This document shows, piece after piece, positions 8,331 to 17,500 of a stretch of 64,000 nucleotides of DNA. Below the pieces are notes generated by a model. That model had not been told where the DNA came from. It saw nothing but the letters and a program-made list of their open reading frames with translations, and did no database searches. The stretch spans positions 1 through 64,000 of the forward strand of contig NZ_JAERMU010000005.1 of the NCBI RefSeq assembly GCF_016756775.1, given 5' to 3'. Position 1 is the stretch's first letter, and each line of letters opens with the position of its first letter. The position numbers and the translations under genes were made by a program. The DNA comes from Dryocola clanedunensis subsp. sulfonylureivorans (GTDB taxonomy: Bacteria > Pseudomonadota > Gammaproteobacteria > Enterobacterales > Enterobacteriaceae).

Positions 8331-10487
8331 TCAGGATTTTTTACCCAACCGCCAGCGGTGGAAACGCGCCAGGATATGCAGAGTACGCCTGGGGGCGTGT
8401 GCCTTTTTCCATGCGCCGGCAACGTATTTATTGGCTTCACTCAGGGTAGGATAAATATGGATAGTGCCCAATATCTTGTTTAGCCCGTAGCCATTTTTCA
8501 TGGCGGTAACGAACTCCGCGATCGACTCACCGGCCTGTTCACCGACGATAGTCACGCCCAGAATACGGTCCCGGCCAGGTTCGGTCAGGACTTTGATATA
8601 CCCGTGTGCAACGTTTTCCGTAATTGCGCGATCCAGCTCGTTGAGTTCAAACCGTGTCACCTCATACGCGATCCCCTTTCGCCTGGCTTCCTGCTCATTG
8701 AGTCCTGCACAAGCAACTTCAGGAGCAGTAAACGTTGCCCGGGGCATTAACCGGTAATCCACTTTGAAACGTTTAAACTGGCCGAACAGACCATTCACCG
8801 CGGCAAACCAGGCCTGGTGAGCCGCAGCGTGGGTGAACTGGTAAGGCCCGGTGACATCTCCCACAGCAAAAATATGCGCGAAGCGTGTCGCCAGATACTC
8901 ATCTGTCTCCAGGGTTCCGTCGTCTCTGACGGCAAGCGAGAGCGTCTCCAGGCCAAAGCCACTCACATTTGCCCTTCGCCCCAGAGCCAGCAGGACACGA
9001 TCAAAGGGCAGCGAGATTTCAGTATCACGTTCTTCGTTATAGCAAACGAGTCGCTGCACGCCTGCTTGCGTTTCAAAACGTACCGTTTGCTGACGCAGGT
9101 GCACACACACGCCATCTGCAATGAGGGCCTGCATGACGGCCTCGCTGGCGTCGCTGTCTTCGCGCTTTAACAGGCGTGCGCCGCGTTCAACCAGCGTCAC
9201 GTCGCATCCCAAACGCTGGAAAGCCTGCGCGAGCTCGCAGCCGACGGGGCCTCCTCCCAGGATCAATAATCGCTGTGGTTTTTCGCGTAATGACCAAATC
9301 GTGTCGGTAGTCAGGGCGTCAACCTGTTCCAGGCCGGGTATCTGAGGAATAAATGGCCTTGCGCCAGTGGCAATAATTAACGAGCGGGCAGTGAGATGTT
9401 GACCGTTGACTTCGACACTCCAGGGAGACGTAATCGTCGCTTTCCCCTGGATCACTTCAACCCCCAGCTGAGAATAGCGCTCGACAGAATCATGAGGCGC
9501 AATACGCTCAATCACCTGCTGCACACGTTCCATGACAGCCGCAAAATTCACCTCAAAGGAAGCGTGACTTAGCCCCAGTAATTCAGCCCGTTTCAGGTCA
9601 TTGGCCAGTCGCGCCGCGCGGATTAATGCTTTTGAAGGCACACAACCGGTGTTCAGGCAGTCCCCGCCCATCTCGCTCTTTTCGATTAGCGTGACTTTCG
9701 CTTTGACGGCCGCCGCTATATAGGCCGAGACTAAGCCGCCCGAACCGGCGCCAATCACCACCAGATTGCGATCGAAGTGCGCTGGTTTGCGCCATCCGGC
9801 ACAGCGCTGACGTTGCTTGAAAAGATCAAGCGCCTTACGGGAGACAAGCGGGAGCAGTGCCAGCAGAACAAATGCCCCAATCAGCCCGGGGGTCACTATT
9901 CCGGCAAGCGAGGTGATTTGTGCAAGTTCGCGGCCCGCATTCACATAGACCAACGTGCCAGGCAGCATCCCCAGCTGGCTGACCCACCAAAAAGTACGTA
10001 CCGGCAGGCGAGTAAGCCCCATCGTCAGGTTGATAAGGAAGAAAGGAAACACCGGCACCAGGCGTAGCGCAAACAGGTAGAACGCACCATCCCGCTCGAT
10101 CCCTCTATCAATCGTGCCAATTCGCTGTTGAAATCGTTGCTGAACCCAGTCACGAAGCAAAAAGCGGCTCAAAAGCATTGCCAAAGAAGCTCCGAGTGTG
10201 GAGGCAAATGAAACCAATAGCGTTCCTGCCGTCAGGCCAAACATGGCTCCCCCAAGCAACGTCATCAACGCAGCTCCGGGTACAGATAAGGCGGTAATCA
10301 GGACATAGAATAAGAAAAAAAGGCTACCTGCCGACCAGGGATTCCGAATAACCCAACTATTCAACATAGCCTGATGGCTCTTCAGTGCCGCCAGATTCAG
10401 ATAATCTGCTGCCGGGGAGAAGATAAAGATAATCATCACCAGGAAAACTATTGCCAGTACAATAATTTTATTTTTCTTCTGCATCAT
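8331..10487 (-). CDS. Fusion of VTT (TVP38/TMEM64) membrane domain and FAD-dependent disulphide oxidoreductase
   Basis: The product has 718 aa from the ATG at 10487 (AGAAGG 9 nt upstream); upstream TTG and ATG codons at 10514 and 10493 are poorly placed. Residues about 5-30 are a membrane helix, and 50-220 a multi-helix VTT/DedA-like domain. From about 240 on it is a pyridine nucleotide-disulphide oxidoreductase of the mercuric reductase/dihydrolipoamide dehydrogenase type. This part has an FAD motif GAGSGG (246-251), redox-active CLNTGC (Cys277 and Cys282), an NAD(P) motif GGGPVG and a C-terminal HIYPTLSE segment with the His/Glu used as acid-base pair. It lacks the extra C-terminal Cys pair that binds mercury in MerA. 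This fusion exists in other proteobacteria; its substrate is unknown. It would be a membrane-tethered reductase facing the cytoplasm. Confidence 0.9.
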   Translation of the reverse strand: MMQKKNKIIVLAIVFLVMIIFIFSPAADYLNLAALKSHQAMLNSWVIRNPWSAGSLFFLFYVLITALSVPGAALMTLLGGAMFGLTAGTLLVSFASTLGASLAMLLSRFLLRDWVQQRFQQRIGTIDRGIERDGAFYLFALRLVPVFPFFLINLTMGLTRLPVRTFWWVSQLGMLPGTLVYVNAGRELAQITSLAGIVTPGLIGAFVLLALLPLVSRKALDLFKQRQRCAGWRKPAHFDRNLVVIGAGSGGLVSAYIAAAVKAKVTLIEKSEMGGDCLNTGCVPSKALIRAARLANDLKRAELLGLSHASFEVNFAAVMERVQQVIERIAPHDSVERYSQLGVEVIQGKATITSPWSVEVNGQHLTARSLIIATGARPFIPQIPGLEQVDALTTDTIWSLREKPQRLLILGGGPVGCELAQAFQRLGCDVTLVERGARLLKREDSDASEAVMQALIADGVCVHLRQQTVRFETQAGVQRLVCYNEERDTEISLPFDRVLLALGRRANVSGFGLETLSLAVRDDGTLETDEYLATRFAHIFAVGDVTGPYQFTHAAAHQAWFAAVNGLFGQFKRFKVDYRLMPRATFTAPEVACAGLNEQEARRKGIAYEVTRFELNELDRAITENVAHGYIKVLTEPGRDRILGVTIVGEQAGESIAEFVTAMKNGYGLNKILGTIHIYPTLSEANKYVAGAWKKAHAPRRTLHILARFHRWRLGKKS

Positions 10488-11174
10488 GCTCATTATCCTT
10501 CTACTGGTCGACAAAAAGAACTCAAAAAAATATATTCCCGATGATGCATTATCAAGACCGGCTGCTCGACACCTGGTCCTTCCAGCACTCTATCAGAGCA
10601 ATCCCTTCTGACGATAGAGTGGACAAACGAAGATGATATTTCCTGGTGAGCGAACCAGAGCATTAATTAACATATCATAACTGTTTCCCTGGCAGATGAT
10701 ATCATGATGGTGAGCAGACCTGACAGACACTTGTCAGAAAATGAATCCTCTGCAAGGGGTGACAAATGAATCAACATCGAGATGATTTTAATTTTAGAAA
10801 TTTTGTTTTTCATCCCCAGTAAAACAGTCAAAATACTATTTTTCATTACGTTAATATGGCACCATAGATGCCAAAAGGGCCTTCAACTACAAAAATCACT
10901 CACACTAATTACCTCCCTTCATAATAATCCCTGCACTTATTTTACTTCAGGCTGCATTTATAAAGAAAAAAATCACTTCATTAAAGTGTTATTGTAATTT
11001 ACTTATCACGACAAAGTCACAGCCGTATGTTCGATTGGGTCTCAATAACTTATCCTCTGCTTTATCAGCATCACTACTGACAATGACACACACGGCAAGT
11101 CAGCGAAAAAAAATACACCTGCAAATTAAATCATCGAAAAATAAAATTTCATATACCAAAAAGAGAGTAACAAC
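10488..11174. other. Divergent intergenic region between the flavoprotein fusion and a LysR-type regulator
   Basis: This 687 bp stretch is strongly AT-rich on its right half. It should hold the promoters of both divergent genes. Visible structures are the inverted repeat at 10586-10621 and a 10-bp perfect palindrome ATGATATCAT at 10696-10705. No further gene is convincing. Confidence 0.5.
10586..10621. promoter_or_regulatory. Inverted repeat upstream of the VTT-flavoprotein gene
   Basis: CACTCTATC at 10586-10594 is matched by its exact complement GATAGAGTG at 10613-10621, with a short extra AGA/TCT match inside. It lies about 100 bp upstream of the start of the minus-strand flavoprotein gene and has no T tract. 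An operator or mRNA-leader structure is therefore more likely than a terminator. The regulator is unknown. Confidence 0.4.
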
Positions 11175-12074
11175 ATGTTTGATTCAATCGATATAAAAGT
11201 ACTGAGGGCTGTTTATTTATTAATGACCTGTAAAAGCGTAAAGAAAACAGCCCAACTCCTTGATGTGACACCCGGTGCCGTAAGCTATCTATTGAATAAA
11301 GCCAGAAAAGAAACCGGCTCTGTTCTTTTTTTGAGAACGAAAGCTGGCATGATCCCTAACGATATAGCTAATGAGCTTGGGCAGCGTTATCTCAGCCTTT
11401 CCAGGCACTTGAGTGATAGCCACCAGACTGATTCATCCAGTGACAGAAAAATATCTATCTGCACCGACTCTATAGTGGAGTTTTTAATCTCAAAAAAAGT
11501 ATCTGAAAGGAAAAATTACCCGCGACAGATCAGTTTTTTGCCATCAGAAATGGATGATGAAAACCGCCTTCTCGGACTGCGTTGTAAAAAGGTTGATATC
11601 GATGCCGGTACCCGACTGCCGCCCGACAGCCACATTGTCCAGAGTTTATTATTTTCCGGCGGTATGAAAATTTTGATGGCTAAAGATAACCCGTTGGCCA
11701 ACGATGAGTTTACGCTTAAACAATGGAAAACGTGTCGTCATGTGCACTGGTCACGAAAGATAAACTATCTTTACGATGACAAAAAACAGGCCGGGCGTTT
11801 TAACAATTTAATGGACAAACGTAAAGTCAGGGTGATGTCCGGTGACTCTCTGAACATGGTGATGGCCTGCGCTTTCTCCGATCACATCATATTGATGCCT
11901 GAGAGTCTTTCCCGTTTGATAGTAAAAAGATTACCCATGATTGAACATTCCCCACCACCAGAATTAAACATGCACGTTAACTATTATTTACACTATAACC
12001 ACAACGCCGCCAATGATGAACAACTACAGGACATCATGAAGACATTGCGGAATATTTTTAAACCTGATGAGTAG
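11175..12074 (+). CDS. LysR-type transcriptional regulator (island paralogue 1)
   Basis: The product has 299 aa. A LysR-type winged helix-turn-helix lies at about residues 6-64 (KKTAQLLDVTPGAVSYLLNKAR is the recognition region). The effector-binding half is divergent but carries the segment KVDIDAGTRLPPDSHIV, which is shared in related form by the three other regulators at 36.1, 38.4 and 39.4 kb. GAGAG 7 nt before the ATG supports the start. It lies at the left border of the adhesin island, facing the DUF4331 and adhesin genes. A role in controlling the island is inferred from position and paralogy only. Confidence 0.88.
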   Translation: MFDSIDIKVLRAVYLLMTCKSVKKTAQLLDVTPGAVSYLLNKARKETGSVLFLRTKAGMIPNDIANELGQRYLSLSRHLSDSHQTDSSSDRKISICTDSIVEFLISKKVSERKNYPRQISFLPSEMDDENRLLGLRCKKVDIDAGTRLPPDSHIVQSLLFSGGMKILMAKDNPLANDEFTLKQWKTCRHVHWSRKINYLYDDKKQAGRFNNLMDKRKVRVMSGDSLNMVMACAFSDHIILMPESLSRLIVKRLPMIEHSPPPELNMHVNYYLHYNHNAANDEQLQDIMKTLRNIFKPDE

Positions 12075-12182
12075 AAGTGTTATCGATTTTAAATCGCAGT
12101 GATAGCATGTTCCGGCGCTGACAACAAAAAATACAGGTGTATTGCTGGCGTTCTTTTAGCAGGTTTATTAAAGGAGCATGAT

Positions 12183-12261
12183 GGTTAGTCAAGCCTTTTG
12201 ACCATGCAAAAAAGCACCGAACGATTATCTCGCCGGTGCTTTGCCGATGTTTTGACTAACC
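12183..12261. terminator. Terminator hairpin nested inside a longer inverted repeat
   Basis: The inner hairpin AAAGCACCG (12211-12219) / CGGTGCTTT (12234-12242) has A and T flanks and would terminate the LysR gene. Around it, GGTTAGTCAA (12183-12192) is exactly complementary to TTGACTAACC (12252-12261). The region 12075-12388 otherwise holds nothing. Confidence 0.65.
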
Positions 12262-12388
12262 CGCAATGTTTTGTCGCAACAGTCTGTCGTAAAATTTAAA
12301 AAGGCTATTATAGCAAATAACATATCACCGCGAGTTTCTAAAAGGCCTTCACAAATAACGGATGCATAGTTTCCGTAACCATGCCCGC

Positions 12389-13450
12389 TTATTCAAAAGG
12401 AGCCGGAATCAGATACGGAAAATAATGCGTATACATCTTTTTATTGGTCACCCGCTGGTCGACTGGCTCGCCTAATAGCAGCGTCAGCATTTCACTCATG
12501 GCATCATCACTCAGACTGCGGCCATTGATCGCCCCTGCCGTGAATCTTGCCGCGGTCCAGGTGTAATAGGTAATGACATCCGGCACCAGCATACTGGCGA
12601 CTCTATCGCCATAAGCCTGAGGGTCTTTTTGGCTGTTGGTCACGCTGCTGGTATGGGCCACGCGGGCGGAAACGTATTTGCTCATATCCTGCATATTGCC
12701 AGGGCGGCTCCGGTTGTGTTCTGATTTTAATGTTTTATTGTCATCAAACATGAAATAAGAGAGTAGCGGCAGCGCCGAATACTGCACTTGCTCCCAGCTG
12801 GAATCCTTTGGCACTGCGGTGGTCATGAACACATTAACTGTTTTCCCCAGCAGCTTATTAGGGACATCCAATACGATGGCAGCACATTTTCGGCCAGAAA
12901 AACTGTTCTTCCCTTTTGCTGACGCCCAGATTGCGGGATCATAAGTTCCTTTGGAGAGCTGCTGTTGCAGGCGTTCTACGCCCTGGGAGTTGGCAAAGAA
13001 GGGATCTTTCACCACGCCAGCCCATACCCGAACACCTTCAGCCAGCGCGGTTTTTTTATTTAGTTCCCCCGTACCAATTGGCTGCCCTTTTTCCCCGACG
13101 GGTGCATCAGGTGCAGCTAATCGATAGACAGTGTATTCCCCATTGTTATTGAACATCAGCGAGAAGGTCTGGCCTGTCTTAAATTTAGCATCATTGGCAA
13201 TATGGATGTTATAAAGGACACCTGGTTTAAAAACACCATCAGGAGCATTTTTGGGTGACGGGTTAACGTCCATGATGAAAGAAGTTGCATCCACAAGCGA
13301 TGACTGGAAAACATAATTATCAAGTTGGATAATCCTCGTGTCCGTCATCTCATCTGCTGAATCAAAGTGTTGGCTGGCGAAGGCTCCCCAGGTCCATAAA
13401 AGTGAAGTAATCAGTAGAGTAAATTTAAGCACAGGTGTTTGTATTTTCAT
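12389..13450 (-). CDS. Exported DUF4331-family protein
   Basis: The product has 353 aa with an N-terminal signal peptide (hydrophobic stretch FTLLITSLLWTWGAFA, cleavage about residue 25). The mature protein opens with SQHFDSADEMTDTRIIQLDNYVFQ and later has VRVWAGVVKDPFFAN, both typical of DUF4331 proteins, whose biochemical function is not established. AAGGAATAATT before the ATG supports the start. It is monocistronic, separated by about 1 kb from adhesin 3. It is likely periplasmic or surface-exposed. Its link with the adhesin island is positional only. Confidence 0.75.
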   Translation of the reverse strand: MKIQTPVLKFTLLITSLLWTWGAFASQHFDSADEMTDTRIIQLDNYVFQSSLVDATSFIMDVNPSPKNAPDGVFKPGVLYNIHIANDAKFKTGQTFSLMFNNNGEYTVYRLAAPDAPVGEKGQPIGTGELNKKTALAEGVRVWAGVVKDPFFANSQGVERLQQQLSKGTYDPAIWASAKGKNSFSGRKCAAIVLDVPNKLLGKTVNVFMTTAVPKDSSWEQVQYSALPLLSYFMFDDNKTLKSEHNRSRPGNMQDMSKYVSARVAHTSSVTNSQKDPQAYGDRVASMLVPDVITYYTWTAARFTAGAINGRSLSDDAMSEMLTLLLGEPVDQRVTNKKMYTHYFPYLIPAPFE

Positions 13451-14533
13451 AATTATTCCTTAATTAGTCTACAGAAAATATATAAAGCTTCCCTGTTGGA
13501 AGTGCAGTTATATAGACTTAATACTCTATCCTCTGACGTTATCAGCCTCGTTGAGGAACAGCACAATAGGTGCTTTAAAAAAGGGAACATGTGATTTTCC
13601 GCTGTCACATCTACATTTAAAACTTAGCTTTACATGCTTACAGTCATTAACCTCTCTCTTTTCATTCTGTTTAGATCATTTAAAAACGATGCCAGATGAC
13701 TCATTTCCTATGGTTCCGTAACCCCCCAAAGAATTAAGAACAAGGCTGAAATTTTATCTGCCGCACATATTACAACAAAAAAAACGCCCCGCTTGAACCC
13801 CCATCCAAAAAGCAATTTTGATTATTTGAAACAACCGTTACCAGTGACATGACTCTTAATTTAAGACTAGTTTAACAAAAGTTATTGCTCAACCTATAAA
13901 TCAGCACACGAAAATAACCATGTCATTTGAAAGGTTTAAATGAAAATTAATATACTTTAAAACAAGAACTTCGCAGAATTAAAAGCCAACAAATCGCATC
14001 CATCAAGATATAAACACCATGAAGTTGCGATGTGCAGATATTAAAATAGAAACTATGAATAATTGTATATTATTTCATTGAACCTTGATGAGTAAGGGTA
14101 ATGTTTGCGGATGTTGATATGTTTATTTATCCCTCTCTCAAGCCAGATACTCTCTCCATGTCTTTATCTTCCGACTGTTTCTCTCTAACTCGTGATTCAA
14201 AAGCGCCGGGGTGTTTTATCCGTACTGCGTTATCGTCAATTCCAGCGTAACATTAAGGACAAATATTAAAAATGAGAAATCAGAAAATTATCACCATTTT
14301 TCCAGATCATGGTTTCAATGCATTAAGAAATGTCGCGATTCAAATGATATTAACCGCTCCCGACTGCGGCTCGTGTTGGTAAACTGAAGTCACTGAGCAC
14401 ATATCGAATACGATCCGCAATAGCGTATAAAAAAAGCACCGACGATATACTCGTTCGGTGCTTTAAATTTTGTGAGGCTTCAGTCAAATGAATTGAAAGC
14501 CAGACACAGTTTAGCCGGTTGGTTTAGCCACGA
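13451..14533. other. Long AT-rich intergenic region
   Basis: This is 1083 bp without a convincing gene on either strand. It contains the terminator of adhesin 3 (14433-14464), and should contain the promoter of the DUF4331 gene at its left end. Nothing else is recognisable. Confidence 0.55.
14433..14464 (-). terminator. Rho-independent terminator of adhesin 3
   Basis: AAAGCACCGA (14433-14442) pairs with TCGGTGCTTT (14455-14464). On the minus strand the stem is followed by seven Ts. It lies 70 bp beyond the adhesin 3 stop codon. The stem sequence closely resembles that of the terminator at 12211-12242. Confidence 0.85.
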
Positions 14534-17500
14534 TCAGGATTGATGCAGTTCAACCCCCTGCTGGACAAACAGTTCGGCATGACTCTCTGTCTGCTGGTAA
14601 ACCTCATAAGTAACACCGGCTATCGTAGACTGCCCTGTTTCCTGCCACTGGCTCTGCACGTCATCCAGTTTCAGCTCGATCGTATCTCCCCGCTCCCCCT
14701 GGACCGCGAGCTGCTGCTGTCCATCGGAGGTAAACATATCGCTCTGCCCGTGGCTGAGCACATCATTCAGGGTCAGGGCAAGCGTGTCCTCGCTACCGTT
14801 ATGCAGATTTAACATTGAGCTTTGCGCCACTGTATTCGCTTCGGATGGCGACAAGGCTGACAGATTAATGACCCCATTGGCAGCATCAGACTGGGTCAGT
14901 ACATCTGTATTGTGAACGTCTGCCACTGCATGTAGCGGCTCTACCGCGGCATTTTGCAAAGCCAGAGAAGAATAGTACGGATAATCCGTAATATCATTCA
15001 CCCAGACATCGAAGCTCTGGTAGGCATGATCGGCCACTTCATTACCATTGCTGTCCAGCGGAACGATTTTCCAGCTAGCCAGATAAATCCCCCCATTCCA
15101 GATGTTATATCCGTTGCCAATTTGGGCGGTAAAAGTCCAGGATCCGTCACTGCCAACCTTGACGGTGTCCATCGTTGTTCCCCCTTCATTAGTATAAATA
15201 TGAAGCGTACTGTTCGCAGTCCCGCTTCCGTACAAAGTCGGTGAAAGGTCATTAACCATAGGAAGATCGGCATAGGGATCGCCTGGTGGTGCGTAGTTAT
15301 CTCCATAGACATTATGATTAATCTGAACATTATCAAACACATAAGATAATGTTGGTTTATCGGGTGTGGTCACGGCATCCACATTCACGACAAAGCCGCC
15401 TGACTTAACGCTGGCATTCCCTGCAGCATCCGTTGCGGTGGCAGTGAAGGTATGCTTACCATCATTGAGCTGCGGAGTGGTATAGCTCCAGTCACCCTGG
15501 CTACCCGCTGTGACGGAACCAATCTCTGTAGTGCCTTCGAATATTTTCACTACACTGTCGGCTTCAGCCTTTCCGTGTAGCTCGGGTTTAGTGTCGTCCG
15601 TTTTACCACCGTTACCATCACTTCCCTGAGATCCCCCTACATCATCGTAGTAGCTGTTGATAGTTGGCGCATCCGGCGCGGTGGTGTCGTCATGGTTGCC
15701 GGCGACATAATCCACCTTGAACTTGTCGCTGCTCGCACTGTTGCCGGCCTCATCCGCTGCCGTGACCTGAAACGTCCAGTTACCCCGATTTCCGAGCTCG
15801 CGCGAACCGTCACTGAGCTGAATGTGCCAGTTTCCGTCGCTGTCGGTTACCGTATGGGCAACATTGCTGTATTTCATCCCCTGCGGTCCCCACATGGTCA
15901 GGCTGATTTGGCTACCCGCTTCAGCATGACCGCTCAGCAAACCGTTGCTGTCATCGGTACGACCGCCATTCTCCACCGTACCCGTGGCGGCACCCACGTC
16001 ATCCAGGTAACCGACTATAACCGGTGCGTCCGTGTGCGTGTCCAGCGTAAAGCCAATGTCCTCCGAGGCCGGGCTCTTGTTACCCGCAGCATCCTCAACC
16101 ACCGTGCTGAAGCTGTGGCTGCCGTCGGCAAGCTTAACGTCTGGCGTGAACGTCCATTTACCATCATCACCCACCACCGCTGAGCCAATCTGCTTGCCGT
16201 TGTCAGAGACAATCACCGTCGTCCCGGCTTCCGCCTGGCCGCTCAGCGTTGGCTGTGCGTCATCGGTGTGGTCGCCATTGTGGATATCGCCTTTCACCGG
16301 GCCAACATCATCGGCCAGAACCTGGTGTGTTGTTGCCTCCGGCGCGGTGGTGTCGTCCTGGTTGCTGGCGACATAATTCACCTTGAACTTGTCGCTGCTC
16401 GCACTGTTGCCGGCCTCATCTGCAGCCGTGACCTGAAACGTCCAGTTACCCCGATTTCCGAGCTCGCGCGAACCGTCACTGAGCTGAATGTGCCAGTTTC
16501 CGTCGCTGTCGGTTACCGTATGGGCAACATTGCTGTATTTCATCCCCCGCGGTCCCCACATGGTCAGGCTGATATGGCTGCCCGCTTCAGCATGACCGCT
16601 TAGTACGCCGTTGCTGTCATCGGTACGACCGCCATTCTCCACCGTACCCATGCGGGCACCCACGTCATCCAGGTAACCGACGATCACCGGTGCGTCCGTG
16701 TGCGTGTCCAGCGTGAAGCCAATGGCGTCCGAGGCCGGGCTCTTGTTGCCCGCTGCGTCCTCAACCACCGTGCTGAAGCTGTGGCTGCCGTCGGCAAGCT
16801 TAACGTCTGGCGTGAACGTCCATTTACCCTCGTCACCCACCACCGCCGAGCCAATCTGTCTGCCGTTGTCAGAAACAATCACCGTCGCCCCGGCTTCCGC
16901 CTGGCCGCTCAGCGTTGGCTGTGCGTCATCGGTGTGGTCGCCATTGTGGATATCACCTTTCACCGGGCCAACATCATCGGCCAGAACCTGGTGTGTTGCC
17001 GCCGCCGGTGGTGTGGTGTCCGCACCGTTATCGAGCGGCACGACATTCAGGTAGAAAATATCGGATGCGTCGAAGTTACCAGCAGCGTCCTGCGATACAA
17101 CATTGATCGGCGTTTGGTTATTGTTGTCCCCCACCAACAGAGGGTGGTTATCAGGGATCTGGAAGCTCCAGTGGCCCGTTGCATCCGCGACCGTTGAACC
17201 AATAGTATCCGAAGCGATATTACCGCCAACGTTAATGAATACGATGCTGCCCGCTTCCGCTGTCCCTTTCAGCAGAGGCGTGGTGTCATCAGTGGTCCCC
17301 CTGCTCAGCACATCCCCCTGATTCACCCCCACATTATCCACAGCGAGGGTAATCACCGGTTTTTCAATTGCCGTATCAACAGTAAAGCCAATAGCCTCCG
17401 AGGCCGGACTCTTGTTACCCCCGGCGTCCTTAACCACGGTGCTGAAGCTGTGGCTGCCGTCGGCAAGCTTAACGTCTGGCGTGAACGTCCATTTACCATC

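Noticed and set aside
8331-10487. Mercuric reductase (merA)
   Set aside because: No mer genes nearby, no N-terminal heavy-metal domain and no C-terminal vicinal cysteines; instead a VTT membrane domain is fused at the N-terminus.
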